In this document: one piece after another, positions 54,526 to 62,414 of the stretch
Position numbering within the stretch: the stretch's first letter is position 1
Layout: the number at the start of each line of letters is the position of its first letter
Source: Streptomyces sp. TLI_235
Lineage (GTDB): Bacteria > Actinomycetota > Actinomycetes > Streptomycetales > Streptomycetaceae
Direction: 5' to 3'
DNA length: 64,000 nt
NCBI GenBank assembly: GCA_002300355.1
Contig: NSGV01000001.1
Span: 744,001-808,000 of the forward strand
Translations under genes and position numbers: made by a program
The notes under the pieces: generated by a model
What the model was told of the DNA's origin: nothing
What the model saw: the letters and a program-made list of their open reading frames with translations, nothing else
Databases searched by the model: none

Positions 54526-55346
54526 AGGTCGTCCTGTTCTGCGGCGGTTACGGGCTGCGGATGCGCAGCGGAGCCTCCGACGACGTGCCCAAGCCGATGG
54601 CGATGGTCGGGCCGCGGCCGCTGATCTGGCACGTCATGCGCTACTACGCGTACTTCGGGCACACCGAGTTCATCCTGTGCCTCGGGTACGGGGCCCACCA
54701 CATCAAGGACTTCTTCCTCAACTACGAGGAGACGACCTCCAACGACTTCGTGCTGCGGGGCGGGCGGACCGAGCTGCTGTCCACCGACATCGCCTCCTGG
54801 ACGATCACGTTCGCGCAGACCGGCATCGAGTCGCCGATCGGGGAGCGGCTGCGCCGGGTGCGCCACCACCTGGACGGCGACGAGATGTTCCTCGCCAACT
54901 ACGCCGACGTGCTCACCGACGCCCCGTTGCCGGCGATGATCGACGCGTTCGCCCGGCGCGACGTCGGTGCGTCGATGATGGTGGTGCCGCCGCAGTCCTC
55001 GTTCCACTGCGTGGACCTCGGCGAGGACGGCCTGGTGGGGGGCATCACCGCGGTGAGCGAGCTGCCGCTGTGGGAGAACGGCGGCTACTTCGTGCTCCGC
55101 CAGGAGGTCTTCGACCACATCCCGGAGAACGGCGACCTGGTCGCCGACGGATGCGCCGGACTGGCCAAGCACGGCCGGCTGGTGGCGCACCGGCACCGCG
55201 GCTTCTGGAAGCCGACCGACACCGTGAAGGAACGGGCCGCGCTCGACGACGCCTACGCCCGGGGCGACCGCCCGTGGGCCGTCTGGGAACGGGACGGCGC
55301 GGGCGCGACCGGCAGCGGCGACAACCTCGTGGCGAGGACCGGGTGA
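54522..55346 (+). CDS. Glucose-1-phosphate cytidylyltransferase-like nucleotidyltransferase
   Basis: 274 residues. VVLFCGGYGLRMR and DDVPKPMAMVGPRPLIWH form the nucleotide site; LGYGAHHIKDFFLNYE and GERLRRVRHHLDGDEMFLANY are RfbF-like. The end differs from bacterial RfbF, but the call to the CDP-sugar-forming group is good. It would activate a hexose-1-phosphate. No CDP-glucose 4,6-dehydratase gene is visible in the window, so the 4-keto intermediate needed by the neighbouring methyltransferase must come from the SDR gene at 55994 or from elsewhere. Confidence 0.9.
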   Translation: MKVVLFCGGYGLRMRSGASDDVPKPMAMVGPRPLIWHVMRYYAYFGHTEFILCLGYGAHHIKDFFLNYEETTSNDFVLRGGRTELLSTDIASWTITFAQTGIESPIGERLRRVRHHLDGDEMFLANYADVLTDAPLPAMIDAFARRDVGASMMVVPPQSSFHCVDLGEDGLVGGITAVSELPLWENGGYFVLRQEVFDHIPENGDLVADGCAGLAKHGRLVAHRHRGFWKPTDTVKERAALDDAYARGDRPWAVWERDGAGATGSGDNLVARTG

Positions 55347-55990
55347 TCCGGCTCGGCGCCGGGCGCCCGAGGAGGATCGTCGCGGTGGGGGCGCACTGCG
55401 ACGACATCGCCATCGGCGCCGGCGGCACGCTGCTGACGATGTGCCTCGCGCGCCCGGGCCTCAGGGTCGACGCGCTGGTGCTCTCCGGCGGCGGCGGCGA
55501 GCGGGAGCTGGAGGAGCGGGACGCGCTCGCCGCCTTCTGTCCGGACGCCGACCTGCGCCTGACCGTGCTCAAGCTGCCGGACGGCCGGCTGCCCGCGCAC
55601 TGGGACGAGGCCAAGGTCTCGGTCGAGGAACTGCGCGGACGGACCGAGCCGGACCTGGTCCTCGCACCGCGCACCGAGGACGCGCACCAGGACCACCGCG
55701 GACTGGCGCGGCTGGTGACCACCGCGTTCCGCGACCACCTCGTGCTCGGCTACGAGATCGTCAAGTGGGACGGCGACCTCGGCCGTCCGACGGCGTACCA
55801 GCCGCTGTCCCCGGCGATCGCCGAGGAGAAGGTGCGGCTGTTGCAGGAGCAGTACCCCTCGCAACGGCGCCGGCCCTGGTACGACCGGGAGGCCTTCCTC
55901 GGGCTGGCCCGGATCCGCGGCATCGAATGCCACGCGCGCTACGCCGAGGCGTTCGCCGTCACCAAACTCGTTCTCGATCTGGAGGGATGA
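55343..55990 (+). CDS. PIG-L family deacetylase
   Basis: 215 residues from a GTG in a GTGA overlap. VAVGAHCDDIAIGAGGTLL carries the zinc AH-x-DD motif; LAPRTEDAHQDHRGLARLV supplies the second HxxH-like part. PIG-L enzymes remove N-acetyl groups from sugars or related metabolites. Inside this block it probably deacetylates an NDP-sugar or lipid-linked amino sugar. Confidence 0.92.
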   Translation: MIRLGAGRPRRIVAVGAHCDDIAIGAGGTLLTMCLARPGLRVDALVLSGGGGERELEERDALAAFCPDADLRLTVLKLPDGRLPAHWDEAKVSVEELRGRTEPDLVLAPRTEDAHQDHRGLARLVTTAFRDHLVLGYEIVKWDGDLGRPTAYQPLSPAIAEEKVRLLQEQYPSQRRRPWYDREAFLGLARIRGIECHARYAEAFAVTKLVLDLEG

Positions 55991-55993
55991 ACC

Positions 55994-57019
55994 TTGCGCG
56001 TACTGCTGACCGGTCACCAGGGCTACCTCGGCACCGTGATGGCCCCGGTCCTCAGCTCCGCCGGGCACGAGGTCGTGGGGCTGGACGCCGGCCTGTTCGC
56101 GGACTGCGTCCTCGGCCCGGCGCCCGCGGACCCGCCGGGGCACCGGGTGGACCTGCGCGACGTCACGGCCGACCACGTGGCCGGGGTGGACGCCGTGATC
56201 CACCTGGCCGCGCTGTCCAACGACCCGCTGGGCTCGCTGGCGCCGGATCTCACCTACGACATCAACCACCACGCCTCCGTACGGCTGGCCCGGCTGGCAC
56301 GCGACGCCGGAGTGCGGCGCTTCCTGTACGCGTCGACCTGCTCGGTCTACGGTGCCGCCGGCGGCGACGGCCTGGTCACCGAGGACGCCCCGCTGCGCCC
56401 GGTGACGCCGTACGCGGAGTCCAAGGTGCGGGTGGAGGACGACCTGCACGCGCTGGCCGACCGCGACTTCAGCCCGGTGTACCTGCGCAACGCCACCGCC
56501 TTCGGCTACTCGCCCCGACTGCGCGCCGACATCGTGCTGAACAACCTGGTGGGCCACGCGCTCCTGTCCGGCGAGGTGCTGGTGCTCTCCGACGGCACCC
56601 CCTGGCGCCCGCTGGTGCACGCCGCCGACATCGCACGGGCCTTCGCGGCCGCGCTGGTCGCGCCGCGGGAGGCGGTGCACGACAGGGCGTTCAACATCGG
56701 CAGCGAGACCAACAACGTCACCGTCGGCGAGATCGCCGAACAGGTCGCCGAGGCGGTGTCCGGCGCGAAGGTGGTGATCACCGGGGAGAACGGCGCCGAC
56801 CCGCGGTCCTACCGGGTGGACTTCTCCCGGTTCCGTGCCGCGCTGCCCGGCTTCGACTGCGAGTGGACGGTGAAGCGGGGCGCGCTCGAACTCGCCGACG
56901 CCTACCGGCAGTTCGGGCTGAGCCGGGACGGCTTCGAACGGCGCTTCACCCGGCTGGCCGTGCTGCGCGCGGCGTCCGACGCCGGCACCGTCGACGACAC
57001 CCTGCGGTGGCGCCGATGA
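55994..57019 (+). CDS. NAD-dependent nucleotide-sugar epimerase/dehydratase (SDR)
   Basis: 341 residues; TTG start with GGAGGG upstream. GHQGYLGTVMAPVLSSAGHE binds NAD; DAVIHLAALSNDPLGS, the catalytic Ser-containing ASTCSVYG and Tyr/Lys YAESKVRVED are present. The extended SDR family includes 4,6-dehydratases, 4-epimerases and 4-reductases; the sequence does not tell which. Overlaps the next gene by four bases (ATGA). Confidence 0.91.
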   Translation: MRVLLTGHQGYLGTVMAPVLSSAGHEVVGLDAGLFADCVLGPAPADPPGHRVDLRDVTADHVAGVDAVIHLAALSNDPLGSLAPDLTYDINHHASVRLARLARDAGVRRFLYASTCSVYGAAGGDGLVTEDAPLRPVTPYAESKVRVEDDLHALADRDFSPVYLRNATAFGYSPRLRADIVLNNLVGHALLSGEVLVLSDGTPWRPLVHAADIARAFAAALVAPREAVHDRAFNIGSETNNVTVGEIAEQVAEAVSGAKVVITGENGADPRSYRVDFSRFRAALPGFDCEWTVKRGALELADAYRQFGLSRDGFERRFTRLAVLRAASDAGTVDDTLRWRR

Positions 57020-58290
57020 CCACGGTGGGCGACCGGATGCACGCGCTGGTGGAGCGGCTGTACCCGCTCTGCCGGAGCATCACCGGCGACGGCGTGCGCG
57101 CCACCCTGGACATCGTCGGCGAGTACGTCCCGCTGCAGGTGCACGAGGTGCCGACCGGGACGCGGGTGCTCGACTGGACGGTGCCGCAGGAGTGGAACAT
57201 CCGGGACGCGTACATCGCCGACACCGCCGGCCACCGGGTCGTCGACTTCGCCGCGTCCAGCCTGCACGTGCTCGGCTACAGCGTCCCGGTGGCGGCGACC
57301 ATGCCGTTGTCCGAGCTGCGCGGACACCTGCACACCCTGCCCGACCACCCGACCTGGGTGCCGTACCGCACCAGCTACTACACGCCGCAATGGGGGTTCT
57401 GCCTGGCCCAGGAGACCTTGGACGCGATGCCGGACGGCGAGTACGAGGTGCGCATCGACTCCACGCTCGCGGACGGCCACCTCACCTACGCCGAGCACGT
57501 CGTCCCCGGGCAGGTCGCCGACGAGGTGATCGTCTCCTGCCACGTCTGCCACCCCTCGCTGGCCAACGACAACCTGGCGGGCGTCGCGGTGGCGACCTTC
57601 CTGGCGCGGGAGCTGGCGGAGCGGACGCCGTACTACACCTACCGGTTCGTCTTCGCGCCCGGCACCATCGGGGCGATCACCTGGCTGGCCCGCAACGCCG
57701 AGCGGGTGGAACAGGTCAGGCACGGGCTGGTGCTGGCCTGCGCCGGCGACCGGGGCCGGCTGACGTACAAACAGAGCAGGCGCGGCGACGCGGAGATCGA
57801 CCGGGTGCTGCGGCACGTCCTGCGCGCATCCGAACGGCCGCACCACGTCACCGAGTTCACGCCGTACGGCTACGACGAGCGGCAGTACTGCTCGCCCGGG
57901 TTCGACCTCGGTGTCGGCTCGCTCAGCCGGACCCCGTACGCCGGGTACCCCGAGTACCACACCTCGGCGGACAACCCGGACTTCGTCTCCCCGGAGGCGA
58001 TGGCGGACACCCTTGCGGTCTGCCGCGAGGCGTTCGCCGTCCTCGACCGCAACCGGCGGTACCTCAACCTCAGCCCGTACGGCGAACCGCAGCTGGGCCG
58101 GCGCGGGTTGTACGACTCGCTCGGCGGCCGCAGCGACGCCAAGCAGGCGCAGCTGGCCATGCTCTGGGTGCTCAGCCTCTCCGACGGCGAGCACAGTCTG
58201 CTGGACGTCGCCGAGCGGTCCGGGCTGCCGTTCGACACCGTCGCCGCCGCGGCCGACGCCCTGCACGGCGCCGGACTGGTCAAGGCCTGA
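57016..58290 (+). CDS. DUF4910/DUF2172 aminopeptidase-like protein
   Basis: 424 residues. The N-terminal LVERLYPLCRSITGDGVR is the family start. The M28-type zinc site is suggested by VSCHVCHPSLANDNLAG (His, Asp), the mid Glu/Asp region and a C-terminal GYPEYHTSADNPDFV with His. The last 70 residues form a small winged-helix-like tail (LLDVAERSGLPFDTV). Proteins of this type occur beside cytidylyltransferase, PIG-L and methyltransferase genes in actinobacterial sugar clusters; their reaction is unknown. Hydrolysis or formation of an amide on an amino sugar is one inference. Confidence 0.88.
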   Translation: MTTVGDRMHALVERLYPLCRSITGDGVRATLDIVGEYVPLQVHEVPTGTRVLDWTVPQEWNIRDAYIADTAGHRVVDFAASSLHVLGYSVPVAATMPLSELRGHLHTLPDHPTWVPYRTSYYTPQWGFCLAQETLDAMPDGEYEVRIDSTLADGHLTYAEHVVPGQVADEVIVSCHVCHPSLANDNLAGVAVATFLARELAERTPYYTYRFVFAPGTIGAITWLARNAERVEQVRHGLVLACAGDRGRLTYKQSRRGDAEIDRVLRHVLRASERPHHVTEFTPYGYDERQYCSPGFDLGVGSLSRTPYAGYPEYHTSADNPDFVSPEAMADTLAVCREAFAVLDRNRRYLNLSPYGEPQLGRRGLYDSLGGRSDAKQAQLAMLWVLSLSDGEHSLLDVAERSGLPFDTVAAAADALHGAGLVKA

Positions 58291-58295
58291 CGCCG

Positions 58296-59627
58296 ATGAC
58301 CACCGAGAGTGAGAAGACGACGACCCGGGCGGACCCGCCCGGGCGGACCCGGCGAGCCGCCGGCCGAGGCGTGGCCGGCCGGCTGTCCTGGGGGCTGGCC
58401 GACCAGGCGGTCTCCAGCATGACCAACTTTGCGGTGGGCGTCTTCGTGGCCCGCTCGCTGGGGGTGACCGCGTTCGGCGTGTTCAGCCTGGCCTGGCTGA
58501 CCTACGGCCTGGTGCTCAACGTCGCCCGCGGGCTGGCCACGGACCCGCTCATGGTGCGGTACAGCGGCGTGCCGGACACGGTCTGGCGTGCGGCGGCGGC
58601 CCGGTCGTCGGGGACCGCGCTCGTGATCGGCTCCTCCCTCGGCGCCGTGTGCCTGCTCGTCGGGCTCGGCCTCGGCGGTCGGATCGGGCCCGCCTTCGTC
58701 TGCCTCGGCGCCGCGCTGCCGGCGCTGCTGCTCCAGGACTCCCGGCGGTTCGCGTTCTTCGCCGCCGGCGCAGGGCGGAAGGCGTTCACCAACGACCTCG
58801 TGCAGGGCGTCGCGCTCGTCCCGGCCATGGTCGTGGCGGCCCGCGTGAACACCGTGGCCGCCTTCCTGCTGGCCTGGGGTGCCGCCGCCGCGGCGGCCGC
58901 CGGGTACGGCTTCCTCCAGTCAGGCATCCGGCCCCGGGTGACCGCGGCCCGCGGGTGGCTCCGCGAGCAGCGCGACCTCGGCAGCCGGTACCTGGCCGAG
59001 AACGTCAGCCTCAGCGGCGCCGGCCAGCTCCGGGCGTACGGGCTGGGCGCGATCGCCGGGGTCGGTGCGGTGGGGACGGTCCGGGGCGCCGAGCTCCTGC
59101 TCGGCCCCTTCCTCGCCCTGCTGATGGGACTGTCCCTGGTCACCGTGGCGGAGGCGGCCCGGGTACTGAGGCAGGCACCGCACCGGCTCGGCGGGTTCTG
59201 CCTCCGGCTGGGCGGCGGGCAGGCCGCCGCGGCACTGCTGTGGGGCGCCGCGCTGCTGCTGATGCCGGACCGGATCGGCGTGCTCGTCCTCGGCGACGTC
59301 TGGCGCTCGTCCTCGGAGCTCATCGTGCCGGCCACCCTCGGCGTCGCCGGCGCCGGCCTGGGCGGCGGCGCGGCGGCCGGGCTGCGCGCGCTCGCCGCGG
59401 CCCGGCGCAGCCTGCGCTGCCAGCTGTTCGCCTCCGCCTGCTACCTCGGAGGCGGACTCGGCGGAGCCGCCCTGGCCGGCACGGCCGGCTCCGCCTGGGG
59501 CGTCGCCACCGCGACCGCCTGCGGGTCGGCCGTGTGGTGGCTGCAGCTGAGGGCCGCCCTGCGCGAGCACCACCGAGCCCCCACCCCCGAAGTGGAGAAC
59601 GACATCCCCGAAGTGAGGACCCCATGA
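58296..59627 (+). CDS. Wzx-like polysaccharide flippase (MATE/MVF superfamily)
   Basis: 443 residues with about 12 membrane segments (NFAVGVFVARSLGVTAFGVF, FLLAWGAAAAAAAGYGF, GFCLRLGGGQAAAALLWGA). N- and C-terminal tails are short and hydrophilic. It most likely flips lipid-linked repeat units across the membrane for the Wzy-like enzyme. The ATG lies five bases after the DUF4910 stop; the stop overlaps the next ATG. Confidence 0.86.
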   Translation: MTTESEKTTTRADPPGRTRRAAGRGVAGRLSWGLADQAVSSMTNFAVGVFVARSLGVTAFGVFSLAWLTYGLVLNVARGLATDPLMVRYSGVPDTVWRAAAARSSGTALVIGSSLGAVCLLVGLGLGGRIGPAFVCLGAALPALLLQDSRRFAFFAAGAGRKAFTNDLVQGVALVPAMVVAARVNTVAAFLLAWGAAAAAAAGYGFLQSGIRPRVTAARGWLREQRDLGSRYLAENVSLSGAGQLRAYGLGAIAGVGAVGTVRGAELLLGPFLALLMGLSLVTVAEAARVLRQAPHRLGGFCLRLGGGQAAAALLWGAALLLMPDRIGVLVLGDVWRSSSELIVPATLGVAGAGLGGGAAAGLRALAAARRSLRCQLFASACYLGGGLGGAALAGTAGSAWGVATATACGSAVWWLQLRAALREHHRAPTPEVENDIPEVRTP

Positions 59628-60571
59628 CCGCCGTACCCCGGTTGAGCATCGGGCTGCCCGTCTACAACGGCGACGAGTACCTCGCCGAGTCGCTCGACGC
59701 CCTGCTCGGCCAGACCTACGAGGACTTCGAGCTGGTCATCTCCGACAACGCCTCGACCGACGCGACCCAGGACATCTGCCGCCGCTACGCCGCGCGGGAC
59801 TCGCGCATCCGCTACCTCCGGCTGCCCCGGAACATCGGCGCCTCGCCGAACCACAACCACGTGTTCACCGAGTGCCGCGGCGAGCTGTTCAAGTGGGCCT
59901 CGCACGACGACCTGTACGCCCGGGACCTGCTGCTGCGCTGCGTGGAGGCGCTGGACGAGCGGCCGGACGTGATCCTCGCGCACGCCGACCAGGCGGTCAT
60001 CGACGGCGACGGCCGGGTGAAGGTCCCCTACGAGTACGGGCTCGCCACCGGCTCGCCGCACGCGCCGGAGCGCTTCCGCAGCATGCTGTTCGAACCCGGT
60101 GGCGACGACTTCTACGGGGTGATCCGGGCCGACGTGCTGCGCCGGGTCAAGCCGCTCGACAGCTACCACCATGCGGACCGCACGTTCGTCGCCGAGATCG
60201 GCCTGCGCGGGCGCTTCCACCAGGTGCCGGAGCTGTTGTACTTCCGCCGCGACCACCCCACCCGCGCCGAGCGGGCGAACCCCTCCAAGCGCTCCCGGTG
60301 CGTCAACCTGGACCCGCGCCGGGCCGGCCCGCTGCACCCGACGCCCCGGCTGCTCGCCGAGTACGTCTGGGGCTTCGTCGCGACGATCCGGCGGGTGCCG
60401 TTGTCCCCGGCCGACCGGCGCGCGTGCTACGGCCACCTCGCGGCCTGGGCGGCCAGCCGGGCCCGGCCGGGCGCCGGCGAGCGGGTCGAGGACCGCGTCC
60501 CGGTCGACCCGGACCGGCTCGCCGCCTCCGTGGACGCCCTCGTCGCCGGGCGCGAGGGGAGGCGGGCATGA
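59624..60571 (+). CDS. Glycosyltransferase family 2
   Basis: 315 residues. RLSIGLPVYNGDEYLAESLD, the UDP site LVISDNASTDATQDICRRY, and the HDD motif in FKWASHDDLYARDL are GT-A family 2 hallmarks. Additional conserved Asp near HADQAVID supports a catalytic enzyme. ATGA overlaps on both sides show coupling with the flippase and pyruvyltransferase genes. Donor unknown. Confidence 0.93.
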   Translation: MTAVPRLSIGLPVYNGDEYLAESLDALLGQTYEDFELVISDNASTDATQDICRRYAARDSRIRYLRLPRNIGASPNHNHVFTECRGELFKWASHDDLYARDLLLRCVEALDERPDVILAHADQAVIDGDGRVKVPYEYGLATGSPHAPERFRSMLFEPGGDDFYGVIRADVLRRVKPLDSYHHADRTFVAEIGLRGRFHQVPELLYFRRDHPTRAERANPSKRSRCVNLDPRRAGPLHPTPRLLAEYVWGFVATIRRVPLSPADRRACYGHLAAWAASRARPGAGERVEDRVPVDPDRLAASVDALVAGREGRRA

Positions 60572-61860
60572 CGTCCACGGACGGAACCCCGGTGCGCATC
60601 GGGGTGTTCGGCCTGCTCGGCTCCGGCAACCTCGGCAACGACGGCTCGCTCGAAGCCCTGCTCGGCCACCTCCGCGCCGAGCACCCGGAGGCGGTCGTCG
60701 ACGCGCTGTGCGGCGGACCCGAGGCCGTCACGAGCCGGTACGGGATCCCCGCCACCCGGCTGCACTGGTACCGCGGCGAGTACCGGACCGCGTCGCGGGC
60801 GGGCTCGATCGCGGCGAAGGGACTGGGCAAGCTCGTCGACGCCGCCCGCACCGCCGCCTGGGTGCGCCGGCACGACGTGGTGATCGTGCCGGGCATGGGC
60901 GTCCTGGAGGCCACCCTGCCGCTGCGGCCGTGGGGCTTCCCGTACGCGCTGTTCCTGCTCTGCGCGGCCGGCCGGCTGTTCGGCACCCGGGTGGCGCTGG
61001 TCAGCGTCGGCGCCGCCGCGATCGGCAGCCGGCCCATCCGGACCCTGGTGCGGTGGTCGGCGCGGCTGGCCGCGTACCGGTCGTACCGGGACGCGCCGTC
61101 CCGCGAGGCGATGCGGGCGATGGGCGTGGACACCGGGCGGGACGAGGTCTACCCGGACCTCGCGTTCTCCCTGCCGACGCCGCCGTCGGGCGCGCCCGAC
61201 GGTCCGCCGGGCCCGGTCTGCGTCGGCGTCATGGCCTTCCGCGGCGGGAACGACGACCGCGCCCGGGCGGAGGATATCCACCGGCGCTACCTCGACGGGA
61301 CGACCCGCTTCGTCCGCGCGCTGGTCGAGGACGGCAGACAGGTCCGGCTGCTGACGGGCGACGACGTCGACCGGCCGGTGGTCGCCGCGATCCTCGACGC
61401 GGTGGACTCGCCGCTGGTCACCGCCGCCTCGCCGGCCTCACTGGCCGACCTGATGAGGGAGACGGCCGCCGCCGACACCGTGGTGGCGACCCGGTACCAC
61501 AACCTGATCTGCGCACTGAAGGTCGGCACGCCGACGCTCGCCCTGAGCTACGCGGCGAAGAGCGAGGCGCTGATGGCCCGGATGGGGCTGGGCGAGTACT
61601 GCCACCCGGCCCGAGAGGTCGACGCCGACCGCCTGCTCGAGCAGTTCCGGGCGCTGGAAAAGCAGTCGCCGGAGCTGCGGCGGACCCTCGCCGAGCGGAA
61701 CCTGACCGCCCGCCGCGAGCTCGACCAGCAGTTCAGCGCCTTGACGGCGGCCCTCTTCCCGGCGGCCGGCCACACCCGCGCCCGTTCCGACGCCCATGAC
61801 CGGAACCGTGCCCACGCACACGACCGCACCCACGACCACGCCCCACGGGAGGCTCCATGA
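60568..61860 (+). CDS. Polysaccharide pyruvyltransferase
   Basis: 430 residues. IGVFGLLGSGNLGNDGSLEA opens the family fold; VIVPGMGVLE, VYPDLAFSLP and late VVATRYHNLICALKVGTP with its conserved Arg/His are typical of CsaB/PssM-type ketal pyruvyltransferases. It would attach a phosphoenolpyruvate-derived ketal to a sugar of the repeat. Oddly, the last 25 residues are His/Asp/Arg-rich (HAHDRTHDHAPREA), not part of the family domain. Confidence 0.91.
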   Translation: MTSTDGTPVRIGVFGLLGSGNLGNDGSLEALLGHLRAEHPEAVVDALCGGPEAVTSRYGIPATRLHWYRGEYRTASRAGSIAAKGLGKLVDAARTAAWVRRHDVVIVPGMGVLEATLPLRPWGFPYALFLLCAAGRLFGTRVALVSVGAAAIGSRPIRTLVRWSARLAAYRSYRDAPSREAMRAMGVDTGRDEVYPDLAFSLPTPPSGAPDGPPGPVCVGVMAFRGGNDDRARAEDIHRRYLDGTTRFVRALVEDGRQVRLLTGDDVDRPVVAAILDAVDSPLVTAASPASLADLMRETAAADTVVATRYHNLICALKVGTPTLALSYAAKSEALMARMGLGEYCHPAREVDADRLLEQFRALEKQSPELRRTLAERNLTARRELDQQFSALTAALFPAAGHTRARSDAHDRNRAHAHDRTHDHAPREAP

Positions 61861-62414
61861 AGGCGACCGAAGTCCCGGCGATCGCCGGCGCATACCTGTT
61901 CGAACCGACGCCGTACGCCGACGAGCGCGGCTTCTTCTGCCGCACGTTCGACGCCGAGGTGGTCCGCTCGGTCGGCCTCGACCCGAACGCCTTCGTCCAG
62001 CACAGCGTGTCCCGCTCGGTCCGGGGCGTGCTGCGCGGCCTGCACCTGCGCTCCGGCGCCGGCGAGGCCAAGCTGGTGCGCTGCTCGTACGGGAAGGTCT
62101 TCGACGTCGTCGTGGACCTGCGGCCGGACTCGCCGACCTACCGCGGCCGGGCCTTCTTCGAGCTGAGCGGCGAGACGCAGGTGAGCGTGTACGTCCCGGC
62201 GGGGTGCGCCCACGGGTTCCAGGCGCTGACCGACACCGCCGACGTCTCGTACCGGATCGACCGCCCGCACGATCCGGCCGAGGACGTGACGATCGCCTTC
62301 GACGACCCGGATCTCGCCGTCCCCTGGCCGCTGCCGGCCGTGTCGGTGTCCGAGCGGGACCGGAAGGCACCGAGCCTCGCCGAGGTCCTGCGGCACGAGG
62401 GGCGGCCGGCGTGA
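61857..62414 (+). CDS. RmlC-like dTDP-4-keto-6-deoxyhexose epimerase family protein
   Basis: 185 residues. PYADERGFFCRTFD, VLRGLHLRSG with the base His63, and YVPAGCAHGFQALTD (cupin) are present. The Tyr expected about position 137-139 (YY-x-P in RmlC) is replaced by PHD, so a true 3,5-epimerase is doubtful; a 3-epimerase, isomerase or non-catalytic role is possible. It is coupled to the aminotransferase by GTGA. Confidence 0.85.
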   Translation: MKATEVPAIAGAYLFEPTPYADERGFFCRTFDAEVVRSVGLDPNAFVQHSVSRSVRGVLRGLHLRSGAGEAKLVRCSYGKVFDVVVDLRPDSPTYRGRAFFELSGETQVSVYVPAGCAHGFQALTDTADVSYRIDRPHDPAEDVTIAFDDPDLAVPWPLPAVSVSERDRKAPSLAEVLRHEGRPA

